This document shows, piece after piece, positions 21,378 through 29,712 of a stretch of DNA of 37,149 nucleotides. Origin of the DNA: Actinomycetes bacterium (GTDB lineage: Bacteria > Actinomycetota > Acidimicrobiia > Acidimicrobiales > RAAP-2). Every line of letters starts with the position of its first letter. Within the stretch, counting starts at the first letter, position 1. Below the pieces are notes generated by a model. The model had not been told where the DNA came from. It worked only from the letters and a program-made list of their open reading frames with translations, and did no database searches. The stretch lies in the NCBI GenBank assembly GCA_021826255.1, contig JAKBAZ010000002.1, positions 1-37,149 of the forward strand. Reading direction: 5' to 3'. The position numbers were made by a program, and so were the translations under genes.

Positions 21378-23143
21378 TGGCGAACCTCGGACGTCGCGAG
21401 GTTTCTCCAACACGACGGAGGTTCGAGTGGGCGTGGGCCGAGCGAGTGCTCGGCCGCGCCGCTCGACCCCTGCTGTGGGTGGTGTTGGCCCTGGTCTCAG
21501 TGGTCCCGACACTGAGTTTTCTCTCCTTGGCAATTTCGCCGAGACTCTTCTCCCAAGGGACGAGTTGGTTCACGTTCGCTCCCTTCCGCCAGGCGTTCTC
21601 CGGAATGGAGATGACGGGAATCAGGAATAGTCTGACCTTCGCCTCGCTCGCGGGCGTGATTGCGACGCTGGTGGCGGCGGGTCTCGCTCTCGCGGTGCAA
21701 CGCACGGACGTGTGGATTGCTCGGCTCATTCCCGGAGCGCTCTGGACGCTGCTGCTCGTTCCGACCTACATCGCCGCGGTGGGGTGGGAAGAAGTCCTGT
21801 CACCCAGCGGAGTTCTCGCGCGAATGGGCCTCGTGACGCCCGCGCTCAGTAACGCCCTGCTCGGACCGGTCGGAATTGTCTTCGTCCTCGCCATGAGTGG
21901 CGTACCGTTCGCGTACTTCGCCCTGGCCCCAGCGCTCTACGCCATGGGACGACGATACGAAGACGCCGCGCGTATTCACGGGGCGGGAGTGTGGCGCACC
22001 GTTCGCACCGTGGCGCCGATCATTCTGCCTGCCATCACGTCGGCCGTCATCATCGTCTTTGCCGAAGCCCTCGGGGACTTCGGTGTGGCCTCCACCATTG
22101 CGGCGAACGACAATATTCCGGTCGCGACGACCAACATCATGGCCGCCATCGCCACCTTTCCCACCAACTTTCCCCAAGCGGCGGCGGTGAGCTGGTTCCT
22201 CGTGGCGACCATCGGAACGGTGCTCGCACTTCAGAGCCGAGTGGTGAGAGGTCGCCACACGGCCGTGTTGTCGGGGCGTTCGCGTTTCGTGGGCAAGAGC
22301 CATCCTCACGGGGTGAGACGAGTGCTTCTGATCAGCGCCATTGTCGCGTTCTTTCTCCTCACCATTGGGATCCCGGCTCTGGGATCGGTCTTTTCCACTC
22401 TGTTGCCGCCTGGATCGGGTCTACATCTATCGCACCTCACCCTGAGCGCCTATAGCGCCCTCCTTCATCAGGGCCTAAGTGGACCCCTCTTCGTGTCGCT
22501 GCGAATGTCGGTCATCAACGCCACCGTGACGGTGGTACTCGCGACGGCCGTAGCGAAAGTCATCACGAGTCGGCGCCCCGGCGTGTTCGGACGATTGAGT
22601 GACGTGGTGCTCATCGCCTCGGTGGCCCTGCCGGGTTTGGTGGTGGCGGCGGGATTTCTGTTCATCTTCAACCTCCCCGTATTCTCTCGACTCGGTATCA
22701 ACCTTTACGGAACGATGACTCTCCTCGGCATGGGCTATCTCGCCATCGCTCTCCCCTCGAATTCACGAGTTCTCGTAGGCCCCGTCGCCCAACTCGACGG
22801 TTCGCTCGTGGAAGCGGGACGGTTGCACGGCGCTTCAGGTCCTGCTGCGTTTCGTCGCTGCGTCCTTCCCCTCCTCGCGCGTCCGCTGTTGTGGGCCTGG
22901 CTCCTCGCCTTCGCGGCCACCTTCTCTGAACTCCCCACGTCCGAAATGCTGGCGCCGATTGGTGTGCGCACGATGGCGACCGCGGTGTTGACGTCGTTTC
23001 AGAACGCCAACCTCGCTGCAGCGACGGCGCTGTCCGTCGTGCAGATGCTGGTGGTTCTCGCGGTCATCGGAGTCGCGCAGCTGGCCTTTCGTCTCCTCGC
23101 TCCGCCGGGGTGGCGTCACTTGGGAGGCCGCGACTTGCGCTAG
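21377..23143 (+). CDS. ABC transporter permease, fused two-domain FbpB-like
   Basis: A 588-residue inner-membrane protein with two tandem BPD_transp_1 domains, about twelve transmembrane helices. Each half has an EAA-type cytoplasmic loop: YEDAARIHGAGVWRTVRTVAPIILPAI and VEAGRLHGASGPAAFRRCVLPLLARPLL. This double permease layout is that of Fe(III) importers (FbpB/SfuB). It is translationally coupled to the binding-protein gene. The expected ATP-binding subunit is not encoded downstream, where putA follows after 166 bases, so an ATPase must come from elsewhere. Confidence 0.9.
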   Translation: MANLGRREVSPTRRRFEWAWAERVLGRAARPLLWVVLALVSVVPTLSFLSLAISPRLFSQGTSWFTFAPFRQAFSGMEMTGIRNSLTFASLAGVIATLVAAGLALAVQRTDVWIARLIPGALWTLLLVPTYIAAVGWEEVLSPSGVLARMGLVTPALSNALLGPVGIVFVLAMSGVPFAYFALAPALYAMGRRYEDAARIHGAGVWRTVRTVAPIILPAITSAVIIVFAEALGDFGVASTIAANDNIPVATTNIMAAIATFPTNFPQAAAVSWFLVATIGTVLALQSRVVRGRHTAVLSGRSRFVGKSHPHGVRRVLLISAIVAFFLLTIGIPALGSVFSTLLPPGSGLHLSHLTLSAYSALLHQGLSGPLFVSLRMSVINATVTVVLATAVAKVITSRRPGVFGRLSDVVLIASVALPGLVVAAGFLFIFNLPVFSRLGINLYGTMTLLGMGYLAIALPSNSRVLVGPVAQLDGSLVEAGRLHGASGPAAFRRCVLPLLARPLLWAWLLAFAATFSELPTSEMLAPIGVRTMATAVLTSFQNANLAAATALSVVQMLVVLAVIGVAQLAFRLLAPPGWRHLGGRDLR

Positions 23144-23242
23144 CCAACCACCCATGCTGGATGAGTGCATGGCCAAAGCCCATGGCTCCGTCTGGCACCT
23201 GGCCTCGGAGCCCGACACTCCGCGCGTGAACCCCAGGGGGCG

Positions 23243-23283
23243 TAGGTTGGACGATGGCGCCAGTGTCGTCGCCTTCGAGGTGA
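23243..23283 (+). other. possible leader mini-ORF upstream of putA
   Basis: TAGGTT (23243-23248) is followed five bases later by ATG at 23254, opening a nine-codon reading frame (MAPVSSPSR) that ends at 23283, 26 bases before putA. This could be a leaderless leader peptide, or simply the transcription start of the putA mRNA. No regulatory hairpin is visible. Confidence 0.3.
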
Positions 23284-23309
23284 GTCCTGCGCGTCAGTGA
23301 GGAGACGCC

Positions 23310-26300
23310 GTGGAGTTCGCGACATCGTGGGAGGAATGCGGTCAGCGGTCCGCTCGTCGGGCTGAGCAGTGGATGGACGACGTTCCTCGTGAACGGACCC
23401 GTCGCGAGGTTCGCGTGCGCACTCGGCTGGCCCGACTGATTGACGAACCCGACGCACTCGGACTGATCATCAGCGTCACCGACGACGTGGTTCGTACGCG
23501 ATCGCCCCGGGCCGCGGCGCGAAGTTTGCGCGATGCCGTGTCTCGAGGGGGACGAAGGGGTTTCTCGTGGGTCGACTGGCGTAGCTTGCAGGCGGTGAGT
23601 TACGCGGCGCACGTCGTTCCGCGCGTCGCCCAGGCGGCTGTGGTGTGGCGACTTCGGAACCTGACTCGAGAGGTCATCGGCACCACAGACGAACAGCGCC
23701 TCCGCCGAGTGGTCGAGCGCCGACGCGAGGAGGGTATTCGACTCAACATCAACGTGCTCGGAGAGGCGGTACTCGGACCTCGAGAGGCGGGTGGGCGAAT
23801 GGACCGCGCGGTGGCGATGATGCGTCGACCCTACGTGGACTACGTCTCGGTGAAGTTGTCGTCCTTGGTCGCTCACCTCGACTACTACGACCCGGACGGC
23901 TCGTCGGAACGTCTCGCGGACGCCCTGCGTCGTCTCCTGAGAGAAGCGAGCCACCAGGGCGTCTTCGTCAACGTCGACATGGAAGAGTTCCGTGATCTTC
24001 GGGTCACGATGAACGCCTTTCGCCGAGTCGTCCTCGAGCCCGAGATGAAACGGATGCCGGTGGGGATCGTCGTCCAGGCCTATCTACCCGAGGCTCACGA
24101 CCTCGTCGAGGAGATCGTGAGCCTCGCCACTCGGCGAGTGGCCGACGGCGGCACCGGGCTCAAGGTGCGCCTCGTCAAGGGCGCCAACCTCGCCATGGAG
24201 CACGTCGAGGCCGAACTCGCCGGACTGCACCCGCCGACCTATCCCACGAAGGCGGACGTGGACGCCAACTACCTCGCTCTCGTGACGTACGCCCTGAGCG
24301 CGGGACCAGTTCTACGGGTGGGAGTTGCCAGTCACAATCTGTATCACGTGGCCTTCGCGCTCGACGTCGCCGAGACGCTGCACGCCCGCGAGAGGCTCGA
24401 CATTGAGATGCTCGAAGGTATGGCGCCCGCCGAAGCTCGAGTCCTCGCCCGCTCGGCTCAATGTCCCGTTATTACCTACGCTCCCGTGACCGACCCGGGA
24501 GATTTCTCCGCCGCCATTGCCTACCTCGTGAGGCGTCTCGATGAGAACACCTCGCCGGACAACTACCTGAGTGCCGCCTTCTTCGTCGACACCGACTCCG
24601 AGAGAGCAACGACAACTCGGGCAGCCCAGCGAGAGCGTTTTCTCGCCGCCCTCGCCTCAATGTCATCGGTGAGTCGAGAGCGACGTCGCCGACCCCTGGG
24701 CGACGAAGGGCGTGAGTTCGCGAACAGTACTGATGGCGATGTGACGGACCCCCTCTTCGTCGAGCGACTGCGCGACGAACTCGCTACGTTCGAACCGACG
24801 CAGTTCGCGCGACGGGTGCTTCTTCCCGGTGACGTCGCCGGAGTGGATCCCTCGTCGGGGAGCGAGATCTACCGCTATCGCCGAGTACGCCTTGAGGAGG
24901 CCCACGACGTTCTCGACGCGCTCCGTCGCGCGCAGTCCTCGTGGGCCTCGCGCTCTTTCGAGGAGCGTTCGGCGGTACTCAACGCCTTCGCTCAACTCGC
25001 CGAGGAGGAGCGAGTGACGACGATGGCCGTGATGGCCCACGACACGGGAAAGACTCCGGGGGAGAGTAACGCCGAGGTCTCCGAGGCGGCCGACTTCGCA
25101 CGTGAGTACGCCCGTTACCGTGACGACGCTCAGCCCCTGGGAGTCATCACCGTGACGCCGCCCTGGAACTTCCCCTACGCCATTCCCGCGGGTGGTGTGC
25201 TCGCCGCCCTCGCCGCCGGCAATGCGGTGGTGTTGAAGCCGGCCCCCGAAGCTGTCTTGGTCGCCGCTCACCTGGCCGACCAGTTGTGGCGAAGTGGTGT
25301 TCCCCGCGACGTCTTCGCGTTCGTCCCCGCGGGCGACGACGAGGTCGGACAATCTCTCGTCGAAGGGGCCGACGGAGTCATCCTCACGGGGTCGCTCGCT
25401 AGTGCGGCGCTCTTTACGACGTGGCGCCCGCGACTGCACCTACTCGCCGAAACCAGCGGGAAGAACGCCATCGTTGTGAGCGCGCGGGCCGACATCGACG
25501 CTGCCGCCCGTGACATCGCGGCGTCGGCCTTCTCTCACGCCGGCCAAAAGTGTTCGGCGGGATCGCTGGCCGTAATTACTCGTGACGTAGCCCGCGACGA
25601 GGCGTTCTGGCGACAATTAGTCGACGCGGTGGAGTCCTACGAGGTGGGACGAGCCTACGAGCCCGGTTCCCACGTGGGACCGGTCATTCATCCGCCGAGT
25701 GGGGAACTCGCCCGGGCACTGGACGGTCTGGAGCCGGGCGAGGAGTGGGTTCTGAGGCCCCGGGCCCTTAACGAGGCTCGCACCCTATGGCGCCCCGGGA
25801 TTAAGCGGGGAACGACACCAGGATCGTGGAGCCACCTCACCGAGTGGTTCGGACCCGTTCTCGCGGTGATCGAGGTGGCGGACGTGGCTCACGCCCTCGA
25901 GGTTCAAAACGGCACCAGGTTCGGCCTCACCGCCGGACTTCACTCTCTTGACGCCGAGGAGATCTGCTGGTGGCTCGATCGAGTGAGGGCCGGCAATCTC
26001 TACGTCAATCGACCGATCACGGGGGCGGTCGTTCATCGTCAACCCTTCGGTGGATGGCGTGCGTCGGCGCTCGGAGTAGGTCCCCAGGCGGGCCAGCGCG
26101 GTTACGTGGGTGCTCTTCGACGCGGCGACCCCGTACGAGTGGCGTCGGATCTCGAGACACTGGTGGAGGGAGTACGAACGTGGATGAGCCGCGAGGGGCG
26201 AGAACTCCATGACACCGACTCCCTCGAGGGCGAGTGGAATCTCCATCGAGCTCAACCCTTTGATCTCGTCGTCGTTCGGGTCGAGGAGCCTTCAGGACTC

Positions 26301-26654
26301 CTCCTCGACTCCCTGGAGCTACTTCAACGCGAGATGGGGATTCCTCTTGAACTCTCCGCTTCGACTCCGCTCGATACCAACCTCGCTCTGCGCATCGAGG
26401 GCGTTGACGACATGCTCGAGCGAGTCGAGAGAGACTGGCGCGTGCGGTGGTTGTCGAGTGAGGAGCCCCCAACGGCGGCTCTCGCCGAGCGGGGTGTGGC
26501 GGTGGACGGTCGAGAGATTGAACGGGCGGGGGAGCGCGAAGCCCCCCGGTGGTGGAGATCCCAGAGCATCAGTATTACTCGACACCGTTACGGCAACGTT
26601 CACGCGGGACCCCAACTCGTCGTGGAGGGTTCGCGCGTCGCTCCTCGACGTTAG
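23310..26654 (+). CDS. putA: bifunctional proline dehydrogenase / glutamate-semialdehyde dehydrogenase
   Basis: A 1114-residue PutA-type enzyme that oxidises proline to glutamate in two steps. The FAD-dependent proline dehydrogenase barrel spans about 60-430, with YVSVKLSS, VRLVKGANLAMEH and the signature RLDENTSPDNY. The aldehyde dehydrogenase part spans about 500-950: Asn in TPPWNFP, VLKPAPEA, catalytic Glu in LLAETSGKN and catalytic Cys in SHAGQKCSAGS. About 160 further residues follow, as in long PutA forms. There is no N-terminal ribbon-helix-helix, so it is not the DNA-binding trifunctional type. GAGGAG five bases before the GTG at 23310 supports the start. The stop overlaps the arsC stop. 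Confidence 0.95.
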   Translation: MEFATSWEECGQRSARRAEQWMDDVPRERTRREVRVRTRLARLIDEPDALGLIISVTDDVVRTRSPRAAARSLRDAVSRGGRRGFSWVDWRSLQAVSYAAHVVPRVAQAAVVWRLRNLTREVIGTTDEQRLRRVVERRREEGIRLNINVLGEAVLGPREAGGRMDRAVAMMRRPYVDYVSVKLSSLVAHLDYYDPDGSSERLADALRRLLREASHQGVFVNVDMEEFRDLRVTMNAFRRVVLEPEMKRMPVGIVVQAYLPEAHDLVEEIVSLATRRVADGGTGLKVRLVKGANLAMEHVEAELAGLHPPTYPTKADVDANYLALVTYALSAGPVLRVGVASHNLYHVAFALDVAETLHARERLDIEMLEGMAPAEARVLARSAQCPVITYAPVTDPGDFSAAIAYLVRRLDENTSPDNYLSAAFFVDTDSERATTTRAAQRERFLAALASMSSVSRERRRRPLGDEGREFANSTDGDVTDPLFVERLRDELATFEPTQFARRVLLPGDVAGVDPSSGSEIYRYRRVRLEEAHDVLDALRRAQSSWASRSFEERSAVLNAFAQLAEEERVTTMAVMAHDTGKTPGESNAEVSEAADFAREYARYRDDAQPLGVITVTPPWNFPYAIPAGGVLAALAAGNAVVLKPAPEAVLVAAHLADQLWRSGVPRDVFAFVPAGDDEVGQSLVEGADGVILTGSLASAALFTTWRPRLHLLAETSGKNAIVVSARADIDAAARDIAASAFSHAGQKCSAGSLAVITRDVARDEAFWRQLVDAVESYEVGRAYEPGSHVGPVIHPPSGELARALDGLEPGEEWVLRPRALNEARTLWRPGIKRGTTPGSWSHLTEWFGPVLAVIEVADVAHALEVQNGTRFGLTAGLHSLDAEEICWWLDRVRAGNLYVNRPITGAVVHRQPFGGWRASALGVGPQAGQRGYVGALRRGDPVRVASDLETLVEGVRTWMSREGRELHDTDSLEGEWNLHRAQPFDLVVVRVEEPSGLLLDSLELLQREMGIPLELSASTPLDTNLALRIEGVDDMLERVERDWRVRWLSSEEPPTAALAERGVAVDGREIERAGEREAPRWWRSQSISITRHRYGNVHAGPQLVVEGSRVAPRR

Positions 26655-27049
26655 GCCGTAAGTTCGGCGAGGAGTTCGCGGACCCGCCGATCGATGTCGT
26701 CTCGAATTTCGCGCACCTCGTCGGGACTCTTGCCCTTGGGGTCTTCTAGGGCCCAGTCGAGGTACCGCTTACCGGGAAAGATTGGGCAGGTGTCGCCACA
26801 GCCCATGGTGATCACGACGTCGGCCTCTTGAGCGATGTCGGCGTCGAGGACACGGGGCTGGCGGTCCGCGAGGTCCAGCCCGAGTTCGCGCATGGAGTTA
26901 AGGACGACGGGGTGAATCTCGTCGGCCGGCGCGGTGCCCGCGGAGAGAACTCGTACTCGTCCTTCGGCGTGGTGCTCGAGGAGGGCGGCGGCCATTTGGG
27001 ATCGCCCGGCGTTGTGTACGCAGACGAAGAGAACCACGGGGGTAGTCAC
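26651..27049 (-). CDS. arsC: arsenate reductase, low-molecular-weight phosphatase type
   Basis: A 132-residue thioredoxin- or mycothiol-coupled ArsC. The P-loop CVHNAGRSQMAAAL carries the CX5R nucleophile Cys10 near the N terminus; the second cysteines lie in MGCGDTCP (Cys84 and Cys88, by count about) and the general-acid Asp in LDWALEDPKGK. It reduces arsenate to arsenite in the cytoplasm. The GTG start overlaps the aquaporin stop (GTGA). Its stop overlaps the stop of convergent putA in TTAG. The neighbouring aquaporin could release the arsenite formed. Confidence 0.94.
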   Translation of the reverse strand: MTTPVVLFVCVHNAGRSQMAAALLEHHAEGRVRVLSAGTAPADEIHPVVLNSMRELGLDLADRQPRVLDADIAQEADVVITMGCGDTCPIFPGKRYLDWALEDPKGKSPDEVREIRDDIDRRVRELLAELTA

Positions 27050-27786
27050 GAGGAGTGTCCTTTCGATGAGGCGAGTAAGGGTCGGGGAGTGAGGAGGTGG
27101 AGTAGAAGGAGGGCCACAACGAGTCCTAGGAGTTGAGCCCCGATGAATCCCGGCGTTGACGAGGGTCGAATGCCCGCGAAGGAGTTGGTGAGGCTGCGCG
27201 CGAGAGTGACGGCGGGGTTCGCGAAGCTGGTCGACGAGGTAAAGAAGTACGCCCCGGTGATGTAGCCCCCGACGGCAACACCGGCCACGGCGACGGAGTG
27301 TCGCTCCATGGCAACGACCACGAGGAGTAGTCCGAGCGTGGCCACGATCTCACCCCCCCAGAGGTGGGGTGTCGCGCGCGAGGTGGTCGAGAGGCTCACG
27401 ACCGGGAGGGCGAACATGAGATTGGCGGCCATGGTCCCGAAAACTGCCCCGGTGAGTTGGGCGATGAGGTAGACCACGAGTCTCGAGCCCGAGAGGTCGC
27501 GACGAATCCACTTGAGCAGACTCACCACGGGGTTGAAGTGCGCCCCCGAGAGGGGTCCGAACGTCATGATGAGGGTGCCGAGCACCGCCCCGGTGGCAAT
27601 CGCGTTCTCCAGCAGATCGAGTCCCGTCTGCCCGGGCGAGAGTCGCGTGGCGGCGATGCCCGAACCCACGACCGCGGCGAGGAGGAAGAAGGTGCCGACG
27701 CCTTCGGCGAGAGCAGCGCGCCACGTCTCGACGGCGAGGTCGTGATCAGGAAGGCCGGGGGACGGGGTTGATATATTGATGGGCAT
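27046..27786 (-). CDS. MIP/aquaporin-family channel, AqpS-like
   Basis: A 246-residue six-helix channel with both pore motifs: GAHFNPVVS (NPV in place of the first NPA) and SFANPAVTL. The altered first NPA and the arsC neighbour suggest an AqpS/GlpF-like arsenite channel, as described for ars operons in Sinorhizobium. The track begins at a TTG at 27789; the adjacent ATG at 27786 is the likelier start, but no ribosome-binding site is visible. The start codon lies inside the large palindrome. It is the first gene of an aquaporin-arsC operon with a GTGA junction. Confidence 0.88.
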   Translation of the reverse strand: MPINISTPSPGLPDHDLAVETWRAALAEGVGTFFLLAAVVGSGIAATRLSPGQTGLDLLENAIATGAVLGTLIMTFGPLSGAHFNPVVSLLKWIRRDLSGSRLVVYLIAQLTGAVFGTMAANLMFALPVVSLSTTSRATPHLWGGEIVATLGLLLVVVAMERHSVAVAGVAVGGYITGAYFFTSSTSFANPAVTLARSLTNSFAGIRPSSTPGFIGAQLLGLVVALLLLHLLTPRPLLASSKGHSS

Positions 27787-27798
27787 CAATATATCAAC
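27767..27798. promoter_or_regulatory. 32-bp palindromic ArsR-type operator with divergent promoter hexamers
   Basis: Two perfect 15-bp arms, GTTGATATATTGATG and its reverse complement, flank a 2-base GG centre. Because of the symmetry, each strand carries TTGATA-N16-TATATC, a plausible -35/-10 pair. On the plus strand this leads to a start near 27802, 26 bases before arsR. It contains the ATG of the aquaporin gene. ArsR proteins bind such AT-rich dyads, and an ArsR gene lies next to it. Confidence 0.85.
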
Positions 27799-27827
27799 GT
27801 TTCTCGAGACATTCTGATGAGCCCCTC

Positions 27828-28199
27828 GTGACGGACCGAGTCGGACAACTCACCGTCCGTGAGGTGAGTGATGCCGAATGCACTCCCCACGAGCGAAGCA
27901 TTCCGCTCGGCGAGGAGGAGGCGTCCTCGTGGGCCCTACACTTCGCCCTCCTGGCCGACCCGGTGCGTCTGCGGTTGCTGAGCGCTCTGTGCGCGACGGA
28001 CGAGCCCATCTGCGCGTGCGACCTCGTGAGCCCCCTCGAGAGATCCCAGCCGACAGTCAGTCATCACCTCAAAGTTTTAAGTGACGGCGGGTTTGTTCGG
28101 AGTGAGCGACAGGGTCGTTGGATTCACTACGTCGCCACCGACGAAGGCCGCCGAGCCTTCGACATCATCGGTGGCGGGTCCGGATCTCGGATGCCGTGA
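27828..28199 (+). CDS. arsR: ArsR/SmtB-family repressor
   Basis: A 123-residue winged-helix regulator: LADPVRLRLLSALC, the metal-site strand PICACDLV (Cys62 and Cys64), the recognition helix SQPTVSHHLKVLSDGGFV and the wing RQGRWIHYV. The CxC site is that of As(III)/Sb(III)-sensing ArsR (ELCVCDL type). It likely represses both directions from the 32-bp palindrome and is released by arsenite. The GTG at 27828 has only a weak GATGAG upstream. Its TGA overlaps the chrA ATG (TGATG). Confidence 0.93.
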   Translation: MTDRVGQLTVREVSDAECTPHERSIPLGEEEASSWALHFALLADPVRLRLLSALCATDEPICACDLVSPLERSQPTVSHHLKVLSDGGFVRSERQGRWIHYVATDEGRRAFDIIGGGSGSRMP

Positions 28200-29371
28200 T
28201 GAGAGCGACTGAGCGCGTGAGTCTCGCCACTCTCGCTCGAGAGTGGGGTCGCCTCGGAGTGATCGGTGTGGGGGGACCCCCAGCTCACGTCGCTCTACTG
28301 CGCGATCTCTGCGTTCGACGCCGGGACTGGCTCAGCCCCGACCAGTTCGAGGACGCTCTCGCCACGGTGAATCTTCTCCCCGGTCCCGCGTCCACCCAAC
28401 TCGCGCTCTACTGCGCGTGGGTGGTTCGAGGAGTCGCCGGCGTGCTGGTGGGTGCGGCGTGCTTCGTGGGCCCCGGCACACTCCTCATCGTGGCGCTCGC
28501 CACGATCTTTCTCCAGAGTCATCCTCCCGTGGTCGTGATCGGGGCCGGGGCGGCGATGAGTGCCGTCGTGCCCGTGGTGGCGGCGCAGTCGGCTCGACTG
28601 CTCGTTCGGCCGAGTTGGACTCGAACTGTCGAGTCGGGTGGATCAAGGGGGCGCTGGGCAATCTACGTAGCGGCCGGTCTCGCGGGGACGCTCCTTCTCG
28701 GCCCGTGGTTAGTCGTCGTGATCCTGGGGACGGGACTCGTTGAACTCGTCGCGTCGTCGCCCTCGTCCCCCTCGACCCACCGCGGAACCGCAGTGGTCGG
28801 ACTCGCGACGAAGATGGTCGCTGTCGGCGTCGTCTCAGGACTGGGCGCGCTCGCTCTCGAGGCCTTCAAAGTGGGAGCGTTGTCCTACGGCGGGGGATTC
28901 GTCATTATCCCCTTGATGCAGCACGACACCGTCGTCGTTCACCACTGGATGACGGGGTGGCAGTTCTCGAATGCCGTGGCGTTGGGTCAATTGACCCCGG
29001 GGCCGGTGGTGCAGACGGTCGCCGTGGTCGGCTACGCCGCCGCGGGATACGTCGGAGCGGGTGTCGCCACCCTGATCGCCTTCACCCCGTCCGTCCTGTT
29101 CGTTCTGCTCGGCGGACCATCCTTTGAGCGTCTTCGACGGAGTAGTCGCGCACAACGTTTTCTCACCGGCTCGGGACCCGCCGCCATCGGGGCAATTGCC
29201 GGCTCCGCCCTGCTTCTCGCGTCTCCCCTCTCTCACCTCTGGCAGGTCGCACTCTCTCTCGGCGCCGTGATGTGGGTGATGGTGCTGGGTCGCTCTAGCG
29301 TGGTGAGTCTGCTCGGAGCCGCTCTGCTCGGAGTCGGGGCGGCGCTGCTCGGACTGCCCCTCGTCCACTAA
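28199..29371 (+). CDS. chrA: chromate transporter, two-domain CHR family
   Basis: A 390-residue membrane protein with two homologous CHR halves. The N-terminal half has GVGGPPAHVALLRDLCV and NLLPGPASTQLALY; the C-terminal half has LSYGGGFVIIPLMQ and LGQLTPGPVVQTVAVVGYAAAG. About ten to twelve hydrophobic helices are present. It is expected to export chromate, possibly sulfate-like anions. The ATG at 28199 overlaps the arsR stop by one base; the longer track start at 28118 lies inside arsR. Its coupling to ArsR makes arsenite control plausible. Confidence 0.9.
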   Translation: MRATERVSLATLAREWGRLGVIGVGGPPAHVALLRDLCVRRRDWLSPDQFEDALATVNLLPGPASTQLALYCAWVVRGVAGVLVGAACFVGPGTLLIVALATIFLQSHPPVVVIGAGAAMSAVVPVVAAQSARLLVRPSWTRTVESGGSRGRWAIYVAAGLAGTLLLGPWLVVVILGTGLVELVASSPSSPSTHRGTAVVGLATKMVAVGVVSGLGALALEAFKVGALSYGGGFVIIPLMQHDTVVVHHWMTGWQFSNAVALGQLTPGPVVQTVAVVGYAAAGYVGAGVATLIAFTPSVLFVLLGGPSFERLRRSSRAQRFLTGSGPAAIGAIAGSALLLASPLSHLWQVALSLGAVMWVMVLGRSSVVSLLGAALLGVGAALLGLPLVH

Positions 29372-29401
29372 GCGTCAGTCCTCGCGGACAATATTTCGGA
29401 C

Positions 29402-29686
29402 TCAGCCGACGCTCAGGTGTAGTCGGACAACGTCGCCTAGTTCCGCGCCCTCGGCCCGTCGAAGGGCCACCTTGAGCGGCACCATGTAGTACTCGCCGCG
29501 GGGAAACAGAGCGGTCGACAGAGTGGTCGTACCGAGTCGGACTCGGGCGGGAATGACCCCCCACCCGTAGGTGAGTGTGGGGCCAAGTTCACGCAGGTCC
29601 TCGCTGACGTCGGGTGGGGTCACCACGAAGTAGTGAGGGGCGGGACCTCGCCACTCCACGACCTCGCCCTCCCATTCCCACTCCAC
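29402..29686 (-). CDS. DUF1905 domain protein
   Basis: A 94-residue protein with the DUF1905 pattern: WEWEGEVVEWRGPAPHYFVVTPPD, GWGVIPARVRLGTTTLSTALFPRGEYYMVPLKVALRRAEGAELGDVVRLHL. Function is unknown. The GTG at 29686 has TAGACT exactly six bases upstream, a clear leaderless start. It lies downstream of the persulfide operon on the same strand, but its own -10 suggests separate transcription. Confidence 0.88.
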   Translation of the reverse strand: MEWEWEGEVVEWRGPAPHYFVVTPPDVSEDLRELGPTLTYGWGVIPARVRLGTTTLSTALFPRGEYYMVPLKVALRRAEGAELGDVVRLHLSVG

Positions 29687-29692
29687 GGGAAA

Positions 29693-29698
29693 AGTCTA
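29693..29698 (-). promoter_or_regulatory. -10 element TAGACT, leaderless DUF1905 gene start
   Basis: On the minus strand TAGACT precedes the GTG at 29686 by six bases. Confidence 0.6.
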
Positions 29699-29712
29699 GG
29701 TTCGAGCAGCCC

